Positions 24,107 to 33,100 of a DNA stretch of 47,031 nucleotides are shown in pieces. Origin of the DNA: Sulfurimonas sp. RIFCSPLOWO2_12_36_12. Its GTDB lineage: Bacteria > Campylobacterota > Campylobacteria > Campylobacterales > Sulfurimonadaceae. Both the position numbers and the translations under genes were made by a program. The stretch's first letter is position 1; each line of letters opens with the position of its first letter. The notes beneath the pieces are model-generated. The model was given only the letters and a program-made list of their open reading frames with translations, was not told where the DNA came from and did no database searches. The stretch covers positions 1 to 47,031 of the forward strand of contig MIBZ01000014.1 of the NCBI GenBank assembly GCA_001829675.1, given 5' to 3'.

Positions 24107-26275
24107 ATGATTGAAAACCCTCTTTTAGAGTGCTTGGTAATTTTTACCAAGCTCTATAATCGTCCATATAGTGCGGATGCGTTGATTGCAGATTTGCCGA
24201 TTCCATCTGGTAGGGTTACTCCAAAACTTTTTTCACTTGGTTCTGATGGTTCAAAATCTGCTTTTCATCGTGCAGCACATCGAGCTGGATTTAGCTCTAA
24301 GTTAGTAAATTACTCATTTAGTGATATATCCCCGTTGCTTCTGCCTGTTATTCTGATTTTAAAAGGTGATGACAAAAATGAAAAAGCGTGTATTTTAACA
24401 GAGATAAGCCCTGATAGAAAATATGCAAAAATAATACTTCCTGAAGTTGAAGATGGTGAAAATTGGGTAGAAACAGAATTTTTAGAAGCTGAGTATATTG
24501 ATTTTGCATTTTTACTTAAACCTGAACATCATTACAAGGATGCCCACAAACGCTTGTTAAAACATGAGGATCGTCACTGGTTTTGGGGAACATTGGCTTA
24601 CTCCAGAGGTGTCTATATGGATGTAATTATTGCTTCTTTTTTAATAAACCTTTTTGTAATGGCAAGTCCAATTTTCACTCTGAATATATATGACAGAGTT
24701 GTACCGAATAATGCCATAGATACAATGTGGATATTTGCCACTGGTATTGTCGTCATTTATATATTTGATATAGTTTTAAAATTTCTGCGCTCCTATTTTC
24801 TTGAAAATGCTGCTAAAAAAAGCGATGTTATTATGTCATCAATGATATATGAGCATGTATTAAATTTAAAAATAGCTTCCAAGCCTCGCTCTGTTGGGTC
24901 TTTCGCCAGTAACTTAAAAGACTTTGACTCTATAAGAGGTTTTTTTACTGCATCGTCTATTGCTACCATGATTGATTTACCATTCACTATTATCTTTTTA
25001 TTTATTATCTATATCATCGGCGGTTGGTTAATTGCTATTCCACTAATTAGCAGTTTCGTGATTATTATTTACAGCGCAATTGTTGAGAAGCCTATGAGAC
25101 GAAGTGTTCAAAGTACCTATGAAGCATCAGCGCACAAAAACTCTGTTTTAATTGAATCATTATCTGCTCTAGAAACTATAAAGGCGTTAGGAATTAGCGG
25201 TCAGTATCAATGGAAATGGGAAGAAGCCACAGGTGATGTTGCACAAAAAGGTTTGAAATCTAAAATATTATCAAACTCCATTTCAACTTTCGTTAATTTT
25301 GTAGTCCAGTTAAATACAGTGGCTTTAGTTATTGGCGGTGTATATGCGATTGGAGAAAAAACTTTAAGCATGGGTGGATTGATTGCTGTTGTTATGCTAG
25401 GTTCAAGGATGCTGGCACCTCTAGGTCAGGTAGCATCATTAATCGCAAATTTTCAACAAACAAAAACAGCCTATGATGCAATTAACTCAATTATGAAATT
25501 AGATGTTGAACGCGAAGAAGGGAAGAATTTTGTAGAACGCCCTTCTTTTAAGGGGAAAATAGAGTTTCAACATGTTAGTTTCACTTATCCAAATACTGAT
25601 CATAAAATTTTAGATGATGTTAGTTTTATCATTAATCCTGGAGAAGCTGTTGGTATCATAGGAACTAACGGCTCAGGAAAGACAACTATTGAAAAGTTGA
25701 TATTGGGACTTTATGAGCCTACGGATGGCTCTGTTTTAATTGACGGCATTGACATAAAACAGATTGATCCGGCTGATTTAAGACGAAATATCTCTTATGT
25801 ACCACAAGATGTAGTCTTATTTCAAGGTACTCTAAAAGATAATATTATTCTGCGCTCACCTGATGCAAGTGATGAAAATATTTTGTATGTTTCTAAACTC
25901 AGTGGAGTAAGTGATTTTGCCGACATCCATCCAATGGGTTATGATATGCCGGTTGGAGAGAGAGGCGATGGACTCTCCGGCGGACAAAAACAATCTATTT
26001 GTGTTGCGCGGGCATTTATACATCCGGCACCTATTATTTTACTTGATGAGCCTACAAATTCTATGGATAGTACTCATGAAAACAACTTTATTAGAACGAT
26101 AAAGAGTTATCATATAAATCGTACTATGCTTCTTATATCACATAAAAACAACTTATTGGTCATTACACAAAGATTGATTTTGATGGATAAAGGCAAAATT
26201 CTTTTAGATGGCGATTATGCTGATGTAGTCAAGCAGTTGCATACACCAAAAAAGGTAGTAAATAATGAGTCTTGA
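24107..26275 (+). CDS. Type I secretion ABC transporter (LapB/HlyB type)
   Basis: Permease-ATPase of 722 residues that exports large adhesins across the inner membrane. Residues 1-125 are a peptidase C39-like domain; the Cys-His catalytic set of true C39 peptidases is not evident, as usual for RTX and LapA exporters. Residues about 155-440 hold six membrane segments. Residues 475-715 form the ATPase: IIGTNGSGKTTIEK (Walker A), YVPQDVVLFQGTL (Q-loop), DGLSGGQKQSICVARAF (signature), PIILLDEPTNSMD (Walker B) and SHKNN. I take ATG 24107 over TTG 24098 because it leaves a one-base gap after tolC. It overlaps the adaptor gene by 11 bases. Confidence 0.94.
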   Translation: MIENPLLECLVIFTKLYNRPYSADALIADLPIPSGRVTPKLFSLGSDGSKSAFHRAAHRAGFSSKLVNYSFSDISPLLLPVILILKGDDKNEKACILTEISPDRKYAKIILPEVEDGENWVETEFLEAEYIDFAFLLKPEHHYKDAHKRLLKHEDRHWFWGTLAYSRGVYMDVIIASFLINLFVMASPIFTLNIYDRVVPNNAIDTMWIFATGIVVIYIFDIVLKFLRSYFLENAAKKSDVIMSSMIYEHVLNLKIASKPRSVGSFASNLKDFDSIRGFFTASSIATMIDLPFTIIFLFIIYIIGGWLIAIPLISSFVIIIYSAIVEKPMRRSVQSTYEASAHKNSVLIESLSALETIKALGISGQYQWKWEEATGDVAQKGLKSKILSNSISTFVNFVVQLNTVALVIGGVYAIGEKTLSMGGLIAVVMLGSRMLAPLGQVASLIANFQQTKTAYDAINSIMKLDVEREEGKNFVERPSFKGKIEFQHVSFTYPNTDHKILDDVSFIINPGEAVGIIGTNGSGKTTIEKLILGLYEPTDGSVLIDGIDIKQIDPADLRRNISYVPQDVVLFQGTLKDNIILRSPDASDENILYVSKLSGVSDFADIHPMGYDMPVGERGDGLSGGQKQSICVARAFIHPAPIILLDEPTNSMDSTHENNFIRTIKSYHINRTMLLISHKNNLLVITQRLILMDKGKILLDGDYADVVKQLHTPKKVVNNES

Positions 26276-27647
26276 AGATAAATTTGTAGATTACTCCTAC
26301 CGAAAAAAAGATATTAAAAAACTTCGTGTAAAAGATGAGGAAGATTTAGAGTATATGAACTCTGTGAGTTCAGCTATGCTTATGCATACCACATTAAGTA
26401 CCAGACTTATGTTGTGGGTAAGTGCTTTAGTAATAATATGGTTGATATTTTGGGCTTACAATGCTGAAATTGACGCACTCACTCGCGGTCAAGGCAAAGT
26501 TATTCCATCTACTCAAATACAAGTTATACAAAACCTTGAAGGCGGGATTGTAAGCGAAATTCTTGTACAAGAAGGAGAAGCAGTAAAAAAAGGCGATATT
26601 CTTATAAAAATTGATGATACAGGTTTTGTAAGTAATTTTACCGAGAGCCAACTTCGCTATAACGAACTCCAAGCCAAGAGTATTAGACTTTTGGCAGAAT
26701 CAACAGGCAAGCCTTTTCAAGTTGGTGACACAATTAGAAAAAATTCACCTGAACTTATTAAGTATGAGGAGTCTCTATACCTTAGCAATAAGGAACAGTT
26801 GGAAAACAGCATATTAATCTATAAGCACCGCTTAGAACAAAAAAAAGATGAGCTAAGAGAAGCCGAAGCAAGATTAAGTAATCTCACTAAAAACTATGAA
26901 CTGATTTTAAGAGAATTATCATTAAATAAGCCATTGGTTGATAAGGGAATAGTATCTGAAGTGGAGTATTTGAAACTTCAAAGAGAAGCGGGTACGATTG
27001 AAGGTCAGATGAAGTCAACTAAACTTTCAATACCCCGCCTTACCTCTATTATAGATGAGCAAAAAAACAATATTTTGGAACTTCAGTTTAAATTTAGAAA
27101 CATTGCTAAAGAAAAATTTAATGAAGTAAAAGCTGAAATGTCAAGAATAGAAAGTGCTAATATAGCCAGAGAAGATAAGGTAAAGCGTACATTTGTACGC
27201 TCTCCGGTAGATGGAACAATAAAACAATTACTTATAAATACAGTTGGCGGAGTAGTTAGACCTGGTATGAATATAATTGAAATTGTTCCAACTCAAGACA
27301 ACTTACTTGTTGAAGCAAAAATAAGACCTGCTGATATTGCTTTTTTATTTCCTGGACAACGGGCTATTGTTAAATTTTCTGCTTATGATTTTGCAATATA
27401 TGGTTCGCTAGAAGGTACTGTGACGCATATTAGTGCCGATACTATCATCAACGATACTGATAAACAGAGCTACTATCTTGTGCGTATAAAAACTGATAAA
27501 AACTATTTAGGAAATGAAGAAAAAAAACTGAATGTTATGGTTGGTATGACGGCGGACGCTGACATCATTACCGGTAAGAAAACTGTGTTAGATTATATTT
27601 TAAAACCGATATTGCGTGCCAGAGAAAATGTACTAAGTGAAAGGTAG
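26265..27647 (+). CDS. Type I secretion periplasmic adaptor (HlyD/LapC family)
   Basis: Membrane fusion protein of 460 residues linking the ABC transporter to TolC. One membrane segment is at about 47-65 (LMLWVSALVIIWLIFWAYNA). It is followed by the first half of the lipoyl/barrel-sandwich motif (VIPSTQIQVIQNLEGGIVSE), a long coiled-coil hairpin (about 120-305), and the second half (RTFVRSPVDGTIKQL), then the beta-barrel domain to the end. These are the standard HlyD features. It overlaps the transporter gene at its start and is followed after five bases by the regulator gene, so all four are one operon. Confidence 0.94.
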   Translation: MSLEDKFVDYSYRKKDIKKLRVKDEEDLEYMNSVSSAMLMHTTLSTRLMLWVSALVIIWLIFWAYNAEIDALTRGQGKVIPSTQIQVIQNLEGGIVSEILVQEGEAVKKGDILIKIDDTGFVSNFTESQLRYNELQAKSIRLLAESTGKPFQVGDTIRKNSPELIKYEESLYLSNKEQLENSILIYKHRLEQKKDELREAEARLSNLTKNYELILRELSLNKPLVDKGIVSEVEYLKLQREAGTIEGQMKSTKLSIPRLTSIIDEQKNNILELQFKFRNIAKEKFNEVKAEMSRIESANIAREDKVKRTFVRSPVDGTIKQLLINTVGGVVRPGMNIIEIVPTQDNLLVEAKIRPADIAFLFPGQRAIVKFSAYDFAIYGSLEGTVTHISADTIINDTDKQSYYLVRIKTDKNYLGNEEKKLNVMVGMTADADIITGKKTVLDYILKPILRARENVLSER

Positions 27648-27652
27648 ATGTC

Positions 27653-28264
27653 ATGAAAAAAATAATACTCTTTACAAATATGTCCTCCATAAGAAAACAT
27701 TGGGAAAGAGCTTTGCTAGATTCATATCAACCAATACATATAGAAAAATTTTCAGAATTAATATCTTACTTAGATAAAAACAGTGTTCCTGCAATTTTAA
27801 TGTTTGATGAGATGAGTGTCTCTGATATTCAAAATTCACTGCTAATATTAAAATCTTACACTTTTGCAACTATTTTACTTTTTAATGCTATGCCTGAAGT
27901 ACATCATGCTTCAACACTCCTCACAGAAGGAATCAGAGGGTATGAGAACTCATACATAGATAAAAATAATTTACTAAAAATGCTCAACAGTGTTGAGGGT
28001 GGAAATAATTGGCTTTTTTCTAATTTAACACGCTATATAATCAATAAATATATTAAAAGCAACTCTAAAAATCAACCTGATTTCATGCCACTGTTAACAG
28101 AAAGAGAAAAAGATATTGCATTAATGATTGCTGATGGATTAAGCAATAAAGAGATTGCACAAAAGGAAAAGCTTGCTCTATCAACCGTAAAAGGACATGT
28201 CAGCCATATATTTGAAAAAGCTGGTGTCACTGATAGAATCGCTCTTGCATTAAAATTTAAATAA
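27653..28264 (+). CDS. LuxR/NarL-type regulator with atypical receiver-like domain
   Basis: DNA-binding regulator of 203 residues at the end of the secretion operon. Residues about 140-203 are a LuxR-type HTH (LTEREKDIALMIADGLSNKE, IAQKEKLALSTVKGHVSHIF). Residues 1-115 look like a receiver domain. The paired acidic residues near the N-terminus are missing (ILFTNMSS) and the Thr/Ser switch position reads FNAM, but Asp52 in LMFDEMS could sit at the phosphoacceptor site. This layout recalls CsgD/VpsT regulators of biofilm genes. VpsT binds cyclic di-GMP through a W-[FLM]-[TS]-R motif; here the matching stretch reads WLFSNLTR, so the motif is not intact. A likely local regulator of secretion and adhesins. 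Confidence 0.85.
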   Translation: MKKIILFTNMSSIRKHWERALLDSYQPIHIEKFSELISYLDKNSVPAILMFDEMSVSDIQNSLLILKSYTFATILLFNAMPEVHHASTLLTEGIRGYENSYIDKNNLLKMLNSVEGGNNWLFSNLTRYIINKYIKSNSKNQPDFMPLLTEREKDIALMIADGLSNKEIAQKEKLALSTVKGHVSHIFEKAGVTDRIALALKFK

Positions 28265-28290
28265 CTCGCAACCACAATGATTACGAGTTA
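28262..28290. terminator. Weak hairpin between the regulator and small adhesin genes
   Basis: TAACTCG (28262-28268) and CGAGTTA (28284-28290) form a seven-pair stem with a 15-base loop between the convergent genes. It contains ACTCGCAACCA, also found in the terminator hairpin after the large adhesin gene at 30116. Read on the minus strand, an AT-rich run follows. Terminator role is plausible but weak. Confidence 0.4.
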
Positions 28291-28295
28291 ATAGA

Positions 28296-30005
28296 CTAAA
28301 CTGCGTCGATTGGCGGTTCTATTTCTATTAATAATGTTGAGTTTAAAACACTATCGTAATATTGAGCGTAATATACATCGTTCAAATACACTACTTCTGA
28401 ATCACCAAAAGAAGCATCTACATTAACTTGATTTATTGCACTACCATCTGAAGATTGAATTATCAGTGTATTATCAATATCTGTTGCGCTGATGACATCA
28501 CTTGCAGTAATACTAAAGCCAGTTCCACTGCCTGTTACAGTTGCATTTTCATCTAACTGAATTGTATTTATATCTGATATATTGGACAGATTAAGTGTGT
28601 CACTTATAGTTAAGATATTATCAGACAATATATCTACCCCCTCATCTACATCTATATCCGAGTCTGTACCAATGATAAATTCATCAACTAAACTATTATC
28701 TGGTGCTGTCGGGTCATAGTTAATTTCAGGATTAACAACCTCTCCAACCGCTACATCAATAGTAGCAAGAACACTTTCACTTGATGCTCCATGTTCATCA
28801 ACTACCGTATAAGCAAAGTTTGCATAGTTAGGAGTATCTGTATCAAATTCGTACATAGGATTTGGAGTAACTTGTATGTCACCATAATTATCACTGCTAG
28901 TATCAGTAATAATTGATACAGAGCCAACGATTTCTCCATCAGAATTATATAAATTTCCATCTACAAGTTCGACATGTAGTGCATCACCATCCATATCAGT
29001 ATCATTTGCCAACAACATACTGTTGTCGATAATAAATGGCAAAACTATATCTCTATCGATATCACTGGAAATGACTGATGATATTCTAAATTCTGTTGGT
29101 GGATTTCCATTTTCACCTATAGGGTCTAATGCATAAACTCTGATTTCATCAAATTCAACTCCTTCATCTATAATAAATGCTGTATTATTTTCAATAGTGC
29201 TGGTATCTACATTAACATCAAGCTTTCCTCCATCATTCCAAAGCTCAATTAAGATATTATCATTACTCGGCGCATTATCTCCAACATTTTTAAACTCCAA
29301 TGATGCCTGTCTTACGGTATCTGCAAAAGTAAACTTAATACCCTCATTAACATCATCATGGCTGTCAATCATAGGTTGACCCTCAGAGCCATCATCTTTA
29401 ATACCATACCAGCCATTATGTTCATAAACATATGTACCTTCAGCCGTAGCGTTTACATCAACTGAAATAATTTCATGATCTGCAATTTTAGTAATATTAT
29501 CAACCGTTGCAACGGGGGGATTATTTATAGTATCTTCTACTGATGAAGCAATATCAATACTTGGATTATTTGTCATCACCGCACCTACTTCAATACCATC
29601 AAGACCTAATACAGCAGGATTTAATCCTCTGCTAAAACCAAGAACACTTGACTCGGCCACTATGTCAGTTGGAGTAAATGAAGAGCTACCATCTTCGCCC
29701 TCTTCACCGGCTGCTGTTTCTAATAAGTCAATTAGGTTTTTATCACCCGCTATGCTAGCCATAGCTTCTGTGCCAGTCAGAACAGAACCATCAGCTAATA
29801 TTCTAAAAATACCATCATAAGCGGTTGCCTCTGGAAGTGCCGAATATTTAATCTGGAACAATGCCCCACCATCTGTACTTACAACCTGCTCCCCAGCGTA
29901 TATATATCCACCATATGCCGACTCACGAACAAACCCATCCACCCCAATAATCTTAACACTACCTCGTGTTACTTCTATCTGCCCTATAATTTTTTCAGTT
30001 GCCAT
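28296..30005 (-). CDS. Short LapA-like surface adhesin with retention module (569 residues)
   Basis: Type I secreted, outer-membrane-retained protein. Residues 1-95 match the retention module of LapA-type adhesins, which plugs the TolC pore (IIGQIEVTRGSVKIIGVDG, ALFQIKYSALPEATAYDGIF). TAAG at 97-100 matches the LapG cleavage site of Pseudomonas LapA. Downstream is one beta-sandwich region (about 165-320), one cadherin-like tandem unit (MLLANDTDMDGDALH, about 330-430) and a C-terminal secretion region ending in LLIEIEPPIDAV. No glycine-rich RTX nonapeptides are visible. Strong ribosome binding site GGAGGTG. It is unusually short for a LapA-type adhesin, and its first 135 residues are a close paralogue of the large one upstream. 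Confidence 0.85.
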   Translation of the reverse strand: MATEKIIGQIEVTRGSVKIIGVDGFVRESAYGGYIYAGEQVVSTDGGALFQIKYSALPEATAYDGIFRILADGSVLTGTEAMASIAGDKNLIDLLETAAGEEGEDGSSSFTPTDIVAESSVLGFSRGLNPAVLGLDGIEVGAVMTNNPSIDIASSVEDTINNPPVATVDNITKIADHEIISVDVNATAEGTYVYEHNGWYGIKDDGSEGQPMIDSHDDVNEGIKFTFADTVRQASLEFKNVGDNAPSNDNILIELWNDGGKLDVNVDTSTIENNTAFIIDEGVEFDEIRVYALDPIGENGNPPTEFRISSVISSDIDRDIVLPFIIDNSMLLANDTDMDGDALHVELVDGNLYNSDGEIVGSVSIITDTSSDNYGDIQVTPNPMYEFDTDTPNYANFAYTVVDEHGASSESVLATIDVAVGEVVNPEINYDPTAPDNSLVDEFIIGTDSDIDVDEGVDILSDNILTISDTLNLSNISDINTIQLDENATVTGSGTGFSITASDVISATDIDNTLIIQSSDGSAINQVNVDASFGDSEVVYLNDVYYAQYYDSVLNSTLLIEIEPPIDAV

Positions 30006-30063
30006 TTCACACCTCCAAATTTATTTATCACTTCATACTAACATATGTTAATTAATATGTTAA

Positions 30064-30079
30064 TAGTACTTTAGTATTG
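30064..30079 (-). promoter_or_regulatory. Shared dyad upstream of the small adhesin gene
   Basis: On the coding strand this reads CAATACTAAAGTACTA; the core TACT-AA-AGTA (30067-30076 on the plus strand) is a perfect dyad. It starts 62 bases before the start codon, exactly as in the large adhesin gene. Palindromic ACATATGT lies just downstream. Possible binding site of the nearby LuxR-type regulator. Confidence 0.45.
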
Positions 30080-30115
30080 AGTTATGTATTTTATTGGATT
30101 TGCTAAAAAGAAGTG

Positions 30116-30142
30116 ACTCGCAACCAAAAATATGTTGCGAGT
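30116..30142 (-). terminator. Intrinsic terminator of the large adhesin gene
   Basis: ACTCGCAAC (30116-30124) and GTTGCGAGT (30134-30142) form a perfect nine-pair stem 14 bases after the stop codon. Read on the minus strand it is followed by CACTTCTTTTTAG. It separates the two adhesin genes into different transcription units. Confidence 0.7.
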
Positions 30143-30156
30143 TAAGAAATTACTAC

Positions 30157-33100
30157 TTATATTGTATTAATTTGTATATCAACATCAATAAGAAGCTGAA
30201 CACTGGAATTAGCTATATTTGTGTATGTGTCATATCCAACTTCCGTGACAGCAGTAGAAGAAGTATCAGGCACCCATCCATTAGCTGCAATATTGTTCAC
30301 TCCATCACTCATATCGCCCGTAATTTTAAGAACATTATCAGAATCTGTCATGCTAATTACATCAGATAGTGTTATGTTTGATAAAGTGTAATTTCCTGTA
30401 GATAAATCTATTTCATCTATCGAATTTGGTGTATCACCCTCAAAATCATTAGCTTGATTAACCAATGCCTCTACATCTATTGTGCCTCCGGTAGAACTGT
30501 CAAAACTTAAAATCTGTTGACCTTGTGAACCTGTTATTGAAAAATTATCAATACTCCAATATTCTGCATTTGGAAAAGTCTCATCTATGTTTTCAGATTG
30601 AAATTTAACTGTAATTATCCCATTATCAGGAATATCAAAATCAAAAGATATTGGGATGGTTCCCACTCCATTAGGGCTGTATGTTTGAGTTATAATTTCA
30701 TTATCATTGCTGTCTGTAACTCTTACAATAAAATTATCATTACCTTCCCAACCATTATAAGGTGGGAAACCACTAGTAATCTTTAAATCAACATCAAGAG
30801 AAACACTTTCACCTGCACTAGCACTTAAATCAAAAGTTTGTGTTCGTGTATCAGAATTTGAATTAAACCAACCAAGTTTTCCATCCCCAAATATTTCCTC
30901 ATTACCAGCTCCCGTCCAACCTTCATTATATGAACCGTCAAATGTCTGCAACGCTACACTACCTTCAACTGTTCTTATATCTCCTGTAATATCATTAACA
31001 TTTACCTGAACACTCTCTATATCATACGCACCGTTGCCATCCGTTACTTTTACATATATAGTATGCAAAGGATTATCTTCATAATCTAATGTTTCTCCAT
31101 TTTTAGTGCCTATAACACCGGTTACAGAATCAATCTCAAAGATTGTATTAGCCGGATTTAAAGTATCTCCTGCCGCATTTGCGACCAAAGTATAAGTCAG
31201 AGCATCGGAATCAGCATCAGTTGCAACAACTCTACCGACATCTATTAAAGTCTCATTTACTGTGTAAATTTGACCAACTTCTATTACCGGTACAACATTC
31301 GGCTCATCTGCTCCATGAATTATAATTTCAATAGTTTGAGATGCCGTTCCATCTTCAGAACTTACAATATATTTTTCAATCACAAGTTGACCACTGTTTA
31401 GTTCTTGAACCGCATTATTACTGTTATTTAAAGTATATAGCCAAGCCCCAGACGCATCAATAGTAAATGTACCATAAGATGTAGTATTTGAGCTATCAGC
31501 TTCAACAACGGTGCTGAACTCATTTTCTCCTGCATCTAAATCTGAAATATCAAGTTGACCATCTACTGTATAAATCATATCTTCAGCTACTTCGCCGCTA
31601 TCTTGTCCCATTGGCACATTAATCTGTGCAATATCATTAGTGCCTGCCACGGTAATTTTAACCATTTTCACATCACTGATTGCAGTTTCATCATATCCGT
31701 TTGTGCCATCTGACAATGAGCCATCATTCGCGTTATATAGGAATTTTATTGTTAAGACTTCACTTCGTGGTAAAGCATTAAAATCGCCTTCTAAAGTAAA
31801 GTGATCACCACTTACTTTGATACCTGTAATATCAATATCACTCAAATCTATTTCACTTCCGGAGGCCAATTTAACGGCAATATCAACACTTCCTTCATAA
31901 GCGTCATTTCCATCTGAATCATAAGGCACATTCATTACTCTCTCAAAACCAGCTCCAGCTATATTGGTAACTAATTCATTTCTATCCATAGTAACTACAT
32001 TATAAGCGAGTGCATCATTAGTATCTTCATCCCAGCCTACAAAGTGTCCACTAAGAGTAGTTTCCCCATCCCCATAAGATTCGTGCCTTTCTATATTTCT
32101 ATTTATAACTACCGGCTGATCATTTGTACCGGAAATTGTAAAAGTTACTGTTTGAGTATTTGAGATTGCAGGTTCACCGTTTGCATCATTTGTACCATCC
32201 GTAACTTGAATATCAAAACTTACCGTAACTTCCTCCCCAGCTCCCAAGTTATTAAATGTTGGGTTATAAACTGAATATGTTCCGTCTGAATCAACTTTTA
32301 TAAATGTCGGTCCTTGAATTACATTATTAACATCAACTACATTTGCAAAAGCGGGGTCCCACATTGATTGCCCCATCTCTACATATGAATAATCATCATT
32401 AATATCTTCATCTGAAACAATCTCTGTTAAACTACCTTGAAACAAAAGTGAATTTTCTAATGTTACAAACCATGCGTGCACATCATTCAAATCAGTTTCC
32501 ATAACACTATTTGCAGTTACAGATTCAATAACTGGGCTATCATTTGTCCCATTAATCACGACTGTTACTGTTTTAATTTCAGAGTATGAAGTCTCATTGT
32601 TTTCATTGCCGGCTACGACACCGCTTTCATCCTGAACTTGTACATTAAATGTAATAACAACGCTTTCATTTTCTCCAAGTTTGTCAAAACTAGAACTTAC
32701 AATATCATAGTTACCATCTGCGTCTAAAGTTACACGAATTGGAGTTGTTATTATCGGCTCACCACCTGAAGTATTTTCGACAAAATCAACAACCATATCA
32801 TTAAAAGGAACATACGAGTAGCCATCATCATTATCGTCATCGCCTACACTCACTATTTCTTCGAGAGATCCGCTTAAATGAGCATTTTCATAAGTTGTTT
32901 CTTGAAGATCAATGAACGCCTCAAGTTCCGATATAGGAAAGTTCGAGTTGGCAGATAAACTATAACCATCCACACTATTTCCGGTAACTGCACCAAACAA
33001 ATTACTAGAAATTAAAATACCTCCAGCAATATTGCTTACTGTTAAGAGTGAGCTACCGCCAAATCCTTGATTTTCATTATTATTTAGCACACCAAAAACT

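Noticed and set aside
29513..29520. Short G run as a phase-variable tract in the small adhesin gene
   Set aside because: Only about six G in a row, too short for the slippage tracts seen in Campylobacterota, and the frame is intact.
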